In this document: positions 17,378 to 26,204 of the stretch, piece by piece
How positions within the stretch are numbered: the stretch's first letter is position 1
Layout of the letters: the number at the start of each line of letters is the position of its first letter
The notes under the pieces: model-generated
Told to the model about the DNA's origin: nothing
Databases searched by the model: none
The model's input: only the letters and a program-made list of their open reading frames with translations
Translations under genes and position numbers: made by a program
NCBI GenBank assembly: GCA_022828125.1
Contig: JAJEJD010000024.1
Coordinates: 172,763 to 236,762 of the forward strand
DNA length: 64,000 nt
Direction of reading: 5' to 3'
DNA from: a bacterium
GTDB taxonomy: Bacteria; UBA8248

Positions 17378-17499
17378 ATTGCCCCCCTCTATGGACTTGG
17401 AGCGCGACACGCTATAGAACATGAGACACCCGGCGGGACTCACATCACCCGAGCCGCCCGGGAACCCGTTCTTCTTCATCCACCGTCTGGAGATATCCG

Positions 17500-18330
17500 A
17501 TGAAAATCATACTCGCAACCGCTCTCTCGCTCCTCGTGGCTTCGGCCTCTTTCGCGCAGGAGATCGCAAAGGAAAAACCCACCAACCCGGTTCTTCTGAT
17601 GAAGACGAATTTCGGCGACGTCTACATCGAGTTGTTCCCCGAGGAAGCGCCCAAGACGGTGGCGAACTTCATGGACCTCGCCACGGGGGAGCGCGTCTTC
17701 ACGGACCCCAAGACCAGCAAAAAGGTGAAGCGCCCCTTTTATGACGGACTCAAGTTTCACCGCGTCATCAAGGAGTTCATGATCCAGGGCGGCGACCCCC
17801 GGGGGAACGGAACCGGGGGGCCGGGCTACAATTTCGAGGACGAGATAAACGCCGACGCCCTGGGCCTGCACAAAATGAAGGCCGTGAAGGACGGCCGTCC
17901 CCACGCCTTCCTGCCCATCAGGAACCAGAGCGATTTCCAGCGCACTCTGGTGCAGCCCCTGTTCCGGAAAATGGGCATCCGCTCCCAGGCCGACCTCGAC
18001 AAGCGCATAGAAGAGGTAAAAAAGCGCCTCGCCGAACTCACGCTCAAAGACGCGTACGAGAACATGGGCTATCGCTTCAACGGGAAGCTCAAATCGCGTC
18101 CGCCCGTGAAGGGCGTGCTCGCGATGGCGAACTCCGGCCCCAACACGAACGGCTCGCAGTTTTTCATCAACCTGATCGACACCCCCTGGCTCACCGGCAA
18201 GCACACCGTTTTCGGCAAGGTGGCCAAGGGGATGGACGTGGTGGAGAAAATCGGCGTAACGCCCGTGGGCTCGGGGAGCATTCCCCAACAAGAGGTGAAG
18301 ATCATCTCGATCCGGCTTTATACGCCCTGA
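17500..18330 (+). CDS. cyclophilin-type peptidyl-prolyl cis-trans isomerase, exported
   Basis: Accelerates proline isomerisation during folding, here in the periplasm: residues 1-19 form a cleavable signal peptide (ending SASFAQ). Cyclophilin motifs FGDVYIELFPEEAPKTVANF, FYDGLKFHRVIKEFMIQGGD (active-site Arg) and MANSGPNTNGSQFFI are present. A charged insertion of about 80 residues, residues about 120-200, between EDEI and the MANSGPNTNGSQFF motif makes it 276 aa, much longer than a minimal 165-aa cyclophilin. ATG follows a GGAGATATCCG site. Stands alone; repeats follow it. Confidence 0.9.
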   Translation: MKIILATALSLLVASASFAQEIAKEKPTNPVLLMKTNFGDVYIELFPEEAPKTVANFMDLATGERVFTDPKTSKKVKRPFYDGLKFHRVIKEFMIQGGDPRGNGTGGPGYNFEDEINADALGLHKMKAVKDGRPHAFLPIRNQSDFQRTLVQPLFRKMGIRSQADLDKRIEEVKKRLAELTLKDAYENMGYRFNGKLKSRPPVKGVLAMANSGPNTNGSQFFINLIDTPWLTGKHTVFGKVAKGMDVVEKIGVTPVGSGSIPQQEVKIISIRLYTP

Positions 18331-18374
18331 ATCGGGGTTGTTGGGAAAGGCTGGTCTGCCCCTCCGCTAACCGC

Positions 18375-18990
18375 CAACGCCCTTTTCCTCACCCTGAGTA
18401 GCCGCCGAAGAGCCTGTCCTGAGTTTGTCGAAGGGCGGCGTATCGAAGGGCGCGGGGAGTCGAACGCCTCGCGACAACAAGGTCGTGGCCGCCCTGCCCG
18501 GTAAAAAGTCAAAATGGATTCCGGGCAACCCCTCCCTCTTCGGTCGGTATTGATTGCCGGAATGACGGCGGTGGACAATTCCGAGCGAGGAGAGAGTAAA
18601 TCAACTCCCCCCTTGAGGGGGAGTCGAAGAGCTAAGGGCGAAGCCCGAAAGCGATTCGGTGGGGGGACATGCCACGGATAGAAGCTCCCCCCACCGATTC
18701 AGCCTTCGCACAAACCGCTCGGCTTCATCGTCTGGCTTTCCCCTCGGGAAGCCAGACCCTCAAGGGGGGAGTGAATTCCTTCTCTGCTCGGTCGTCAAAC
18801 CCTTCCCTCCTCGCCCCGAAAACCAACCCCCTCTACCCCCCCTTGTCAGGGGGGTAAGAAGAAGCAAAACCCCGGCAAGTGGAGGGGTATAAAAAGAAAA
18901 AAGCTCCCCTGCAAGGGGAACAACAAAAAGACCCCCCTTGACAAGGGGGGGTAGGGGGGGTTGCCTTTATCCCCTGGTAAGGGGGGCTTT
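18375..18990. repeat. cluster of dispersed repeats between cyclophilin gene and recR
   Basis: In order: an interrupted copy of the CTGAGTAGC palindrome (18385-18450), the CCCCCCTTGAGGGGGAGTCG element in both orientations (18603-18775), an inverted C-tract copy (18825-18860) and a forward G-tract copy ending CTTTATCCCC (18930-18985). These fill the gap 18331-19013; no gene is visible. Confidence 0.7.
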
Positions 18991-19013
18991 CTCAACAACG
19001 CCCGCGCGCAAAA

Positions 19014-19622
19014 CTACATCTCGCGGCGCCCTTCCAGCGAGCGGGTGAGCGTCATCTCGTCCGCGTATTCGAGATGGCTGCCCATGGGAAGGCCGTGCGC
19101 CAGCTGGGTGACGCGCACGCCGAGCGGCTTGAGCATCTGGGCGAGATAAAGGGAAGTCCCCTCGCCCGCCATGTTGGGGTTCAGGGCCAGGATCACCTCT
19201 TTCACATCACCCGTCTTCACGCGCTCGATGAGCCCGGCGATGGTGAGGTCTTCCGGCTCCACGCCGTCCAAAGGGGAAATGACGCCCATCAGCACATGGT
19301 AGCGTCCCTTCACGCCTCCCGCGCGCTCGACGGCGAACACGTCGGCGGGTTCTTCCACCACGCAGATGACGCTCGCGTCACGCGCGCCGCACACCGCGCA
19401 GTCGGCGCCGCCCGCATCGCCTTCCACGAGCATCGAGCACGTGCCGCACAGGCCCACTTTTTCATGCAGCGCCTCGCACGAGGCGGCGATTTTCCCGGCG
19501 GCTTCGGGGTCCTTGCCCAGCAGATGAAAGACGATTCGCTGGGCGCTCTTCGGCCCCACCCCCGGAAGGCGGCGAAACGCCTCGATGCACTCTTCGATGG
19601 CGGGAAAGCGGCTCAACTGCAT
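19014..19622 (-). CDS. recR: recombination mediator RecR
   Basis: Works with RecF/RecO in loading RecA at gaps during recombinational repair. It shows the helix-hairpin-helix RRLPGVGPKSAQRIVFHLL, a four-cysteine zinc site (CGTC ... CAVC) near residues 57-78 and a Toprim domain (VICVVEEPADVFAVE, LALNPNMAGE). Length 202 aa is normal. It is third in the conserved order ffs, dnaX, ybaB, recR. Confidence 0.95.
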   Translation of the reverse strand: MQLSRFPAIEECIEAFRRLPGVGPKSAQRIVFHLLGKDPEAAGKIAASCEALHEKVGLCGTCSMLVEGDAGGADCAVCGARDASVICVVEEPADVFAVERAGGVKGRYHVLMGVISPLDGVEPEDLTIAGLIERVKTGDVKEVILALNPNMAGEGTSLYLAQMLKPLGVRVTQLAHGLPMGSHLEYADEMTLTRSLEGRREM

Positions 19623-19713
19623 GGCGTTTTCTCACTCGGGTTTCAGGCGGCGGCCCGGAAACGACGATGATGACGATATAAAACGACGCGCGGCGCAGAG
19701 GCCGCGCACCTGC

Positions 19714-20031
19714 TCAGAACATGCCGGGAATGGGCAGGCCGCCGGTGAGTTTCTTCATCTCCTCGGACATCATGTCCTTGCCTTTGCGGGACGCCTCGTT
19801 GCACGCGGCGCGCACCAGGTCCTCGAGCATTTCCACGTCGTCGGGGTCGACCACCTGCGGGTCTATCTTCACCGAGATCACCTCGCCCGCGCCGTTGGCG
19901 ATCACGTTCACCATCCCTCCGCCAGCGGAGGCCTCCACCGTCTTCGCCGCCATCTCCTCCTGAAGCTTGGCCATCTTGTCCTGGATCTGGCGCGCCTGTT
20001 TCATCAGATTGCCGATGCCGCCTTTTAACAT
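19714..20031 (-). CDS. ybaB: YbaB/EbfC family nucleoid-associated protein
   Basis: Small DNA-binding protein (105 aa) that coats the chromosome. The N-terminal amphipathic helix (MKQARQIQDKMAKLQEEM) and the VIANGAGEVISVKIDP strand pair are typical. ATG at 20031 has GGGGAG seven bases upstream, and gives the usual length; an in-frame start at 20061 would add ten residues. Sits between dnaX and recR, 30 bases after dnaX. Confidence 0.92.
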   Translation of the reverse strand: MLKGGIGNLMKQARQIQDKMAKLQEEMAAKTVEASAGGGMVNVIANGAGEVISVKIDPQVVDPDDVEMLEDLVRAACNEASRKGKDMMSEEMKKLTGGLPIPGMF

Positions 20032-20061
20032 GAGAATCTCCCCGAGGTAGTCCCTCACCAC

Positions 20062-21792
20062 TCAAGCGAATGTATTTCCACCCGATTTTCGCACCCGCCC
20101 CCGGCGAATGTCGACTATCTTTCCGTTGAACAAGTCCACGATTTCCTGGATCACGGCCTCTTCATTCTCATCGAGTTTCCGGCCATGCGCATTGCTCTTC
20201 TCCCCGGCCCCCTGTCCGGTTTGCGAACGCGCGCCGTTTTCCGCGCCCGCTATCTCGACCCTGGCGCTCCAGGGGGAATGCTCCCGGAAAAACTTCTCGA
20301 TTTCGGGCAGCACCTCCTGCGCCATGTGCAGGCCATGCGCGTTTCGATTCTCCCGGGCGAGCACCACGCGGACGGTCCCTTCCGTTTCGAGATCGAGTTC
20401 GACGCCGTGAAAGAGCGGGCGCCTCATCGGGCGCAAGGCCTCCACCGCCCCGGCCCACACGCGCCGCGCCTCGACGGAGTTCCACTCCTGCGCCTCGGCC
20501 CGGGCGACGGGAGAACCCCCCGAAGCAGGCTCACCCGCAGGCGGCGCAGGCTCGGGCGCCGTGGTTTCCCGGGCAGCCGGAGGCGGCGCGGCGGCGGGAG
20601 CCTCCCCACCCGGCGAGGGGGCGCGCGGGGGATTCGGCGTCGCTCCCCCGCTCATGGTTTCGAGCTTCTCCATCAACGCGCCCAAATCGGCTATCGGTTC
20701 AATCTGGCACATGCGCAGAATCGCGACCTCGAGCGTCATGCGGGGATGATCCGACGTCCTGAGTTCGAACTCGGCACCCTGCAGAATGGAATACGCCTGA
20801 TGCGCCTCGGCGAAACTCATCTTCGCGGCCACCTGCCTGCGCTCTTCGATCTCGGAAGCCGCCACGTCGAAGAGCGCCTCATCGTCGCCCGCCGACAGGA
20901 GCACCATGCAGTCGCGCAGATACTCGAGCAGGCTCGCGGAGAAGAGCTTGAGGTCGTGGCCCGCGTCGAAGAGGTTCTTGAGCTCGGTGAGGGCCTTGTT
21001 GCCGTCGCGCGCGACCACCGCCTCGACCAGGGCTTTATAGATGCTGCCCGACGGCACCCCGAGCACCTTCTCGACTTCTTCGCTCGATACCGGATCCTCG
21101 GCGGCGAAAGCCAGCACCTGGTCGAGCAGGGACTGCGCATCGCGGATGCTGCCCTCTCCCATCCGCGCCAGCAGCTTGACGGCCGCCTCGTCCATCTTCC
21201 TGTCCTGCGCCTCGACGATCTTCAAGAGATGCGCCGCGATGACCGAAGTCGTGATCCTCCGGAACTCGAACACCTGGCAGCGGCTCAAGATGGTGTCGGG
21301 GACGTTCTTGATCTCCGTGGTGGCCAGAATGAAGACAACGTGGGGCGGGGGTTCCTCGAGCGTCTTGAGCAGCGCGTTGAAGGAACTCTTGGAGAGCATG
21401 TGCACTTCATCGAAAATCACCGTCTTGTAGCGCCCGCGCGCGGGCTGGTAGCGCAGCCCCTCGCGCAGCTCGCGCACGTTGTCCACCCCGGTATAGGTGG
21501 CGGCGTCGATCTCCAGGATATCGGGATGGCTTCCCCGGGTGATCTCCTCGCACGACGAACACTCGTTGCACGGTTCGGGCAGCGGCCCGTCCCCCGATTC
21601 GCAGTTGAGCGCCTTGGCGAGGATGCGCGCGGTGGTCGTCTTGCCGACCCCGCGCGTCCCGCTGAACAGATAGGCGGACGCGACGCGCCCCGAGGCGAGC
21701 GCGTTCGAGAGCGTTCGCCGGATGTGCTCCTGGCCGATGAGTTCCTCGAAACGCTGCGGACGCCATTTCCTGGCGCTGCCGATGAAGGACAT
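20062..21792 (-). CDS. dnaX: DNA polymerase III subunits gamma/tau
   Basis: Clamp-loader ATPase of the replicative polymerase. N-terminal AAA+ domain: KWRPQRFEELIGQEHI, Walker A GTRGVGKTT, a zinc-binding cysteine cluster (CNECSSCEE), Walker B VIFDEVHML and the SRC sensor. Residues about 390-440 form a Pro/Ala-rich linker before a tau-like C-terminal part. ATG at 21792 gives the family start MSFIGSARKWRPQRF; further upstream the frame runs into the SRP RNA gene. No slippery heptamer for a short gamma form was identified. Length about 576 aa. Confidence 0.94.
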   Translation of the reverse strand: MSFIGSARKWRPQRFEELIGQEHIRRTLSNALASGRVASAYLFSGTRGVGKTTTARILAKALNCESGDGPLPEPCNECSSCEEITRGSHPDILEIDAATYTGVDNVRELREGLRYQPARGRYKTVIFDEVHMLSKSSFNALLKTLEEPPPHVVFILATTEIKNVPDTILSRCQVFEFRRITTSVIAAHLLKIVEAQDRKMDEAAVKLLARMGEGSIRDAQSLLDQVLAFAAEDPVSSEEVEKVLGVPSGSIYKALVEAVVARDGNKALTELKNLFDAGHDLKLFSASLLEYLRDCMVLLSAGDDEALFDVAASEIEERRQVAAKMSFAEAHQAYSILQGAEFELRTSDHPRMTLEVAILRMCQIEPIADLGALMEKLETMSGGATPNPPRAPSPGGEAPAAAPPPAARETTAPEPAPPAGEPASGGSPVARAEAQEWNSVEARRVWAGAVEALRPMRRPLFHGVELDLETEGTVRVVLARENRNAHGLHMAQEVLPEIEKFFREHSPWSARVEIAGAENGARSQTGQGAGEKSNAHGRKLDENEEAVIQEIVDLFNGKIVDIRRGRVRKSGGNTFA

Positions 21793-21855
21793 CAAGAATC
21801 CATCCCAAGGATTTCCGCCGTTGAAGGGCCCCATACCCCGTGAGCGGCGCGCAGA

Positions 21856-21990
<135 letters not shown>

Positions 21991-22127
21991 TCTTCCATAA
22001 ATCCTACCCCGTCCCCCGGCCTTTGGGAAGCGGAGGGGTCGGCATTTTGATCACAAGCGAACCACGCGGCGGATAACCATCCATATAACATGGCGTTAGG
22101 GGATTACGGGCGGATCGTGAACCGCCC

Positions 22128-22342
22128 CTGCGAGGTTGCTGAAAAAGCCCCCTTATCAGAGGGGCCGTCTTTTTTTACCCCCCTGTCAAGGGGGGGTAGG
22201 GGGGGTTGCCTTTATCCCCCGACAAGGGGATTGGGGGTTCGGCAGGGAGACGTGTTTTCCCGTAGGGACAGGCCTCCGTGCCTGTCCTGCGTCTCCGGGT
22301 CGTATACCAACAACGGACAGGCACGGAGGCCTGTCCCTACAA
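22128..22342. repeat. dispersed repeats: C/G-tract copy and GGGACAGGC copy
   Basis: 22128-22236 carries GTTGCTGAAAAAGCCCC, CCCCCCTGTCAAGGGGGG and the GTAGGGGGGGTTGCC tail with a TTTATCCCC end. 22262-22342 is an inverted pair: TAGGGACAGGCCTCCGTGCCTGTCC and GGACAGGCACGGAGGCCTGTCCCTA. Both lie in the 22000-22538 gap, which shows no gene. Confidence 0.7.
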
Positions 22343-22538
22343 ACCTTCTGCCGGCAGGATTCCCATACCGGGTTTTTTAACAGCCCTCTCGGTCAGAATC
22401 GATTCTAAAGAGAAACGCTGCGGGCATCGCCAATTCACGTGCGGTAGGGTTACAATGCCCTGTCCAGCTTCCGACCACGCGAAGCCCTCTCGGTGCGCGT
22501 ACTCGTTTCGCGCCGGATAAGGAAAGGCCGCCGAACGC

Positions 22539-23402
22539 ATGTCGTATTCCGGTATTGCCGAACTCGCGGAGGGAAAGGTTTACGCCCTCCACAACACGTT
22601 CCCGCTGGACGGGCGCATCAGCGCATACCCCATCAGCGCGCGCGGGCACAGCGTCTCGAACTGCTATCTCCTGAAAGAAGACGCGGGCGCCCTCCTGCTC
22701 GACACGGGCTACGCCGCCCACGAAGCCGAGATTCTGGCGCAGATGGAATCCCTCATCGCGCCGGATACGCCGCTGCACCTGCTCCCGCTGCGCATCAACG
22801 AATTCATGTCGGTGGGAAACGCCATGGCGATCGCCAGGCGCTTCAACGTGGTGGAGTGCCTTGCCCCCGTGCCGGAGATCAACGAGTGGCTCGAGTTCGA
22901 AGCGCTCGAGCCGGGCGGCGGGACGGGCGGCAACCCCGTCCTGCCCACCACGATACTGAAGCCGCTCCATCCCCTTGAAATCGGGGAGCGGTACATCGAG
23001 GTGATGAACGCGCCGATCCGCCTCATCAGCACCCGCTGGATTTACGATGCGGCCACGCGCATCCTGTTCACCTCGGACATGTTCAGCCACCTCTGGGCGG
23101 AGGGGGCGGAAGGCCCCTGGCTGCTGGACGAAGACGACGCCACGACGACCTCCTTCGTCCGCTCGTTCCTGCTGAACACGCGCTACTGGTGGCTCGAGGG
23201 CGCGAGCACGGACTCCATCCGAAAAGGCATCATGGAAGTCTTCGAGCGCTATGACATCGAGACCATCGCTCCGGGCTACGGCGCCATCCTGCGCGGGCGC
23301 TGTCTGGTCGAGCAACAATTCGCCGTGCTGGACGAGGTTCTGGCGGGTCTCGACAAAGGCGTCGTCAAACCGGGCTACGTCGCGCTGGGCCTGGAGAGAT
23401 AG
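22539..23402 (+). CDS. metallo-beta-lactamase fold protein with degenerate metal site
   Basis: MBL-fold protein of 287 aa, first of a two-gene unit. The fold is recognisable (SNCYLLKEDAGALLLDTGY, then LFTSDMFSHLW), but the usual HxHxDH or HxExDH stretch is replaced by RINEFMSVGN, and the late GH motif by GYGAIL. Only Asp/Glu positions remain, so a normal dinuclear zinc or iron site is unlikely. It could be a non-catalytic partner of the next gene, or bind something else. Start ATG at 22539; the next gene begins 8 bases after its stop. Confidence 0.75.
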   Translation: MSYSGIAELAEGKVYALHNTFPLDGRISAYPISARGHSVSNCYLLKEDAGALLLDTGYAAHEAEILAQMESLIAPDTPLHLLPLRINEFMSVGNAMAIARRFNVVECLAPVPEINEWLEFEALEPGGGTGGNPVLPTTILKPLHPLEIGERYIEVMNAPIRLISTRWIYDAATRILFTSDMFSHLWAEGAEGPWLLDEDDATTTSFVRSFLLNTRYWWLEGASTDSIRKGIMEVFERYDIETIAPGYGAILRGRCLVEQQFAVLDEVLAGLDKGVVKPGYVALGLER

Positions 23403-23410
23403 GAGCGCGC

Positions 23411-24172
23411 ATGAGCTATCCCCTGCCCCGAGAAATATCGCCCGGTGTCTTCTGGCTCGGCGACTGCCTGGTCCAGCACTCCCAGGGCAAGATATATCAC
23501 TCCTACAACGCGGCCTTCCTCGTCATCGGCTCAGAAGCCTCCATGCTCGTGGAGACGGGACACCCCAAGGATTTCCCCATCATCGAACGCCAGATGAGGG
23601 ACATCCTGGCTCGCGGCGGAGGCCCGCTCAAACACCTGTTCCTGACCCATCAGGAGACGCCACACTCGGGCGGTCTGGGCCGCGTGCTCGACCGCTACCC
23701 CGACCTCACCATCCACGGGGACATGTGCGACTACCACCTGGCGTTTCCCGAACACGAAGGCCGCTTCAAGGAGATGCGCGTGGGAGACGCCGTCGATCTG
23801 GGCGATACGAAGTTCATGGCCGTGGAGCCGGTGATCCGGGACTTGCGGAGTTCTCTCTGGGGGTTCGAGACCAAAGGGCGTGTGCTGTTTCCGGGAGACG
23901 GCTTCGCCTACAGCCACTACCACACGGACGGCCACTGCGGGATGTTCGCCGAAGAGGCCACATCCCTCGATCTGGTCGACGTGCTGGGCGTTTTCGCCGA
24001 GCGCGCCCTGTACTGGACCACCTTCACCGACATGAACGTCTACGCCGACAAGCTCGAAGAGTTGATGGACGGGTTGAACGTCGAAGTCGTCGCGCCGACG
24101 CACGGCCTCCCCATAAGGGACATCGCGCAAACGATGCCGAAAGTCCGGGAGGGCCTCATCCGGGGCGATTGA
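23411..24172 (+). CDS. metallo-beta-lactamase fold hydrolase
   Basis: MBL-fold protein of 253 aa, with the metal-site loop LTHQETPHSGGL (a variant of HxExDHxGG with Pro for Asp), FPGDGFAYSHYHTDG as Asp ligand region and PTHGLPI as last His. This resembles the diiron flavodiiron/ODP branch without its flavodoxin domain. A TAGGAG ribosome site precedes the ATG. Eight bases after the degenerate paralogue, so they are probably cotranscribed and may pair. Substrate unknown. Confidence 0.78.
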   Translation: MSYPLPREISPGVFWLGDCLVQHSQGKIYHSYNAAFLVIGSEASMLVETGHPKDFPIIERQMRDILARGGGPLKHLFLTHQETPHSGGLGRVLDRYPDLTIHGDMCDYHLAFPEHEGRFKEMRVGDAVDLGDTKFMAVEPVIRDLRSSLWGFETKGRVLFPGDGFAYSHYHTDGHCGMFAEEATSLDLVDVLGVFAERALYWTTFTDMNVYADKLEELMDGLNVEVVAPTHGLPIRDIAQTMPKVREGLIRGD

Positions 24173-24235
24173 GGCGCGAACCCCGCGGGGAAGAATTCCA
24201 ATCGGTGAATGAGGAATCGTAGGGACAGGCCCTCC

Positions 24236-24400
24236 TCGGGGGATAAAGGCAACCCCCCCTACCCCCCCTTGTCAGGGGGGCAAGAAAAAACAAACAAAAA
24301 CCCGTCTACCGGCGGCGGGCGTCGCCTTTACCCCTTTGTTGAGTTGGGGGGAGTCGCCTTTTTATACCCCCCTGACAAGGGGGGGTAGGGGGGGTTGGTT
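24236..24400. repeat. two opposed C/G-tract repeat copies
   Basis: An inverted copy (GGATAAAGGCAACCCCCC ... CCCTTGTCAGGGGGG, about 24238-24282) faces a forward copy (CCCCCCTGACAAGGGGGGGTAGGGGGG, about 24365-24397). They fill most of the gap between the MBL gene and the convergent VOC gene, where transcripts from both sides end. Confidence 0.7.
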
Positions 24401-24443
24401 CTCAAGGCGAGAGCCTGCGCCGCTGCCCGGTTTCGGGCTTGAC

Positions 24444-24842
24444 TTAAACGTCCTCCACCAGCTCCCACAGCGTTCCCATCGTGCTCTTGGGCTTGATGAA
24501 GGCGATGAGGTGCCCGCCGAAGCCGGGCCTCGATTTCTCGTCGATGAGCTCAAAGCCCTGCGCCTTCATGTCGGCCAGCACGCCGTCGATGTTCTTCACG
24601 TCGAACGCCACGTGGTGGAGGCCCTCGCCGCGCTCCTCGATGAACTTGGCGAGGGGCGAATCCTGCCGGATGGGCGAGATGGGCTCGATGAGGTCGCCGC
24701 CCAGGTCCAGCATGGCCAGATCGGTCGCGCCGTCGGCGGAGGTCTCCCGCGCGAGCAGCTTCGCGCCCATGCCCTCGTACAGGGCGATGGCGGCGTCCAT
24801 ATCCTTCACCGCGACGCCGATGTGATGAAATTTGTTGAACAT
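24444..24842 (-). CDS. VOC family protein, methylmalonyl-CoA epimerase-like
   Basis: Glyoxalase-fold protein of 132 aa. Metal ligand motifs are HHIGVAV near the N-terminus, GLHHVAFDV in the middle and WELVE at the end, and the RPGFGGHLIAFIKPKST stretch closely follows methylmalonyl-CoA epimerases, which convert the S to the R form for the mutase. No mutase gene is nearby, so the activity is inferred from the sequence alone. Divergent from the OsmC selenoprotein gene across a 196-base gap. Confidence 0.8.
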   Translation of the reverse strand: MFNKFHHIGVAVKDMDAAIALYEGMGAKLLARETSADGATDLAMLDLGGDLIEPISPIRQDSPLAKFIEERGEGLHHVAFDVKNIDGVLADMKAQGFELIDEKSRPGFGGHLIAFIKPKSTMGTLWELVEDV

Positions 24843-25038
24843 ATCCGTATTTCCTCCTTGTGAGGCGCGGCAAGAGGATTCATCCGCCTCGCCGCATCGA
24901 TGTTTCGAAGATGTTTAGCAGGCTCGGGGGGATTCCACAATCGAACCCGCCCGGGAAACTATACTTGGCGAAGCGTTTGCCGTATCCTGCGCGCATCAAC
25001 GAAATCATGCGAACCACACATTTATAAGGAGAAAATCC

Positions 25039-25602
25039 ATGCAAGAAGGTCCCGTCGACGGACACTCCACTTCCACCGTGCCGGGCGAGCGCGTCATCGA
25101 CAAGCCCGAACTCCCCAAAGGGGGGCTGTATACCGACAACACCGTCCACACCGAGATGCACGAGGGCTCCCTGCAGCTCAAACGCGGCACGGCGGGCAAG
25201 TTCGAGATTTTCTGCGACGAGGGCGCGAACATCGGCGGCACGGCGCAATACCCCACGCCGATGGCCTATCTCGCGATGGCGACGGGGTTCTGACTGCTCA
25301 CCCAGGTGTCGCGGTACGCGCACATGATGAAAATGGAGATCAAGGGGGCGAGCGTCTCGGTACGGTTCCGAAAGCTGCTGGGCGGCTCAGTGCTCAAGGG
25401 CACCGTGTTCAACAAGTGGGAGGCCGTGGACACGCATCTCAAAGTCGAATCGGACGAGCCCGCGGAGAAGCTCGCGCACCTCATCAAGAACGCCAAGAAC
25501 GGCTGTTTCGCCGAGGCCCTGATCACCGAGCCGGTGCCGCTCCACTCCACCGTGGAGGTGAACGGCGAACCCTTCGAGATAGAGGGCGTGACGGCGGATT
25601 AA
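25039..25602 (+). CDS. OsmC-like selenoprotein (in-frame TGA at the peroxidatic Cys)
   Basis: OsmC/Ohr-fold thiol peroxidase, 187 aa if TGA 25291-25293 is selenocysteine 85. The part before the TGA (KRGTAGKFEIFCDEGANIGGTAQYPTPMAYLAMATGF) and after it (LLTQVSRYAHMMKMEIKGASVSV) are in one frame and join as a normal OsmC protein, where the residue at this spot is the peroxidatic Cys. A second Cys (156, in KNGCFAEALI) matches the resolving Cys. ATG follows AAGGAG. A strong hairpin 12 bases after the TGA could be the SECIS. Only 22 bases separate it from the phosphatase selenoprotein gene. A nonsense mutation is the alternative, but its exact position argues against it. Confidence 0.83.
25306..25323 (+). 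promoter_or_regulatory. candidate bacterial SECIS hairpin of the OsmC-like gene
   Basis: GTG-T-CGCG closes on CGCG-CAC over a GTA loop: seven base pairs with a single bulged T, which is the looped-out U-type feature known in some bacterial SECIS. The loop starts 20 bases after the TGA with G, inside the expected 16-37 window. Confidence 0.6.
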
Positions 25603-25624
25603 CCCCCATACCTGGAGTTTTTAC

Positions 25625-26077
25625 ATGGAATACTTCCACGCATCAGAGGATATCGCCTTCGGCTCGCAGCCCGAGCCCGCGGACCTGGAATCCCTCGCCG
25701 CGAGAGGCGTCAAGACCATCATCAACACGCGCTTTCCCGAAGAAGACCAGGGCGAATTGCCGCCCGAGCGCGCAAAGGCGGAGGCCGAGGCGCTGGGGAT
25801 GCGCTACGTGAACGTCCCCGTCTCGCCCGTCGAGTTCAGCCCCGCCTCGCTGGCCGAGGTGAGCCATGCGCTTAATGAAGCCAAGGCCCACGGCCCGACC
25901 TTCGTCCACTGAAAGGCCACGGGGCGGGCCGGGATTTGCTCGCTGAACCATCTGGCGGATGAGAACGACTGGAGCGCGCGGGAGATGGAGGGAGCCGCCG
26001 ACGCCACCGGCTTCGACTGGCGCGAAGCGCCGTTAGCACCCAAGTACCGCGAGTTCTTCGCAAGGAGGCCCGGGTAG
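25625..26077 (+). CDS. DUF442/beta-lactamase-hydrolase-like phosphatase, candidate selenoprotein (TGA at the catalytic Cys)
   Basis: Cysteine-phosphatase-fold protein of 150 aa if TGA 25910-25912 is Sec96. Before the TGA: FGSQPEPADLESLAARGVKTIINTR and GMRYVNVPVSP, then GPTFVH. After it, in frame: KATGRAGICSLNHLADENDWSARE, to a TAG at 26075. The normal protein would read FVHC-x4-R (Arg101), the P-loop with the catalytic Cys. Cys105 lies nine residues on and could form a selenenylsulfide. It follows the OsmC-like gene by 22 bases with its own GGAG-type site and presumably shares its transcript. A redox rather than phosphatase role is possible. Truncation to 95 aa at the TGA would remove the whole active site. 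Confidence 0.75.
25924..25943 (+). promoter_or_regulatory. candidate bacterial SECIS hairpin of the phosphatase-like gene
   Basis: GCGGGC (25924-25929) pairs with GCTCGC (25938-25943), six pairs with one G-U, extendable by another G-U. The eight-base loop starts CG and lies 17 bases after the TGA, within the bacterial SECIS window. A shorter GGCC/GGCC pairing competes with it. Confidence 0.5.
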
Positions 26078-26204
26078 GCGCGAAGGGGGCGTCGATTGTG
26101 TATAGGGGACCCCGTCTGCGGCGCAAGATGACAAGGGCGGCCACGGTCGAACTTCCCTCTTCGGGAAATTCGACGCCCCTACGGAACCCCGCGTTCGAAA
26201 CGAG

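Noticed and set aside
20185..21843. Long open frame (552 codons) on the plus strand across dnaX
   Set aside because: Shadow of dnaX in high-GC DNA; the dnaX protein is unmistakable, and the other frame has no protein features.
25291..25912. TGA reassigned to Trp (code 4) or Gly (code 25)
   Set aside because: Trp is TGG throughout and many genes terminate at TGA, so a genome-wide reassignment does not fit.
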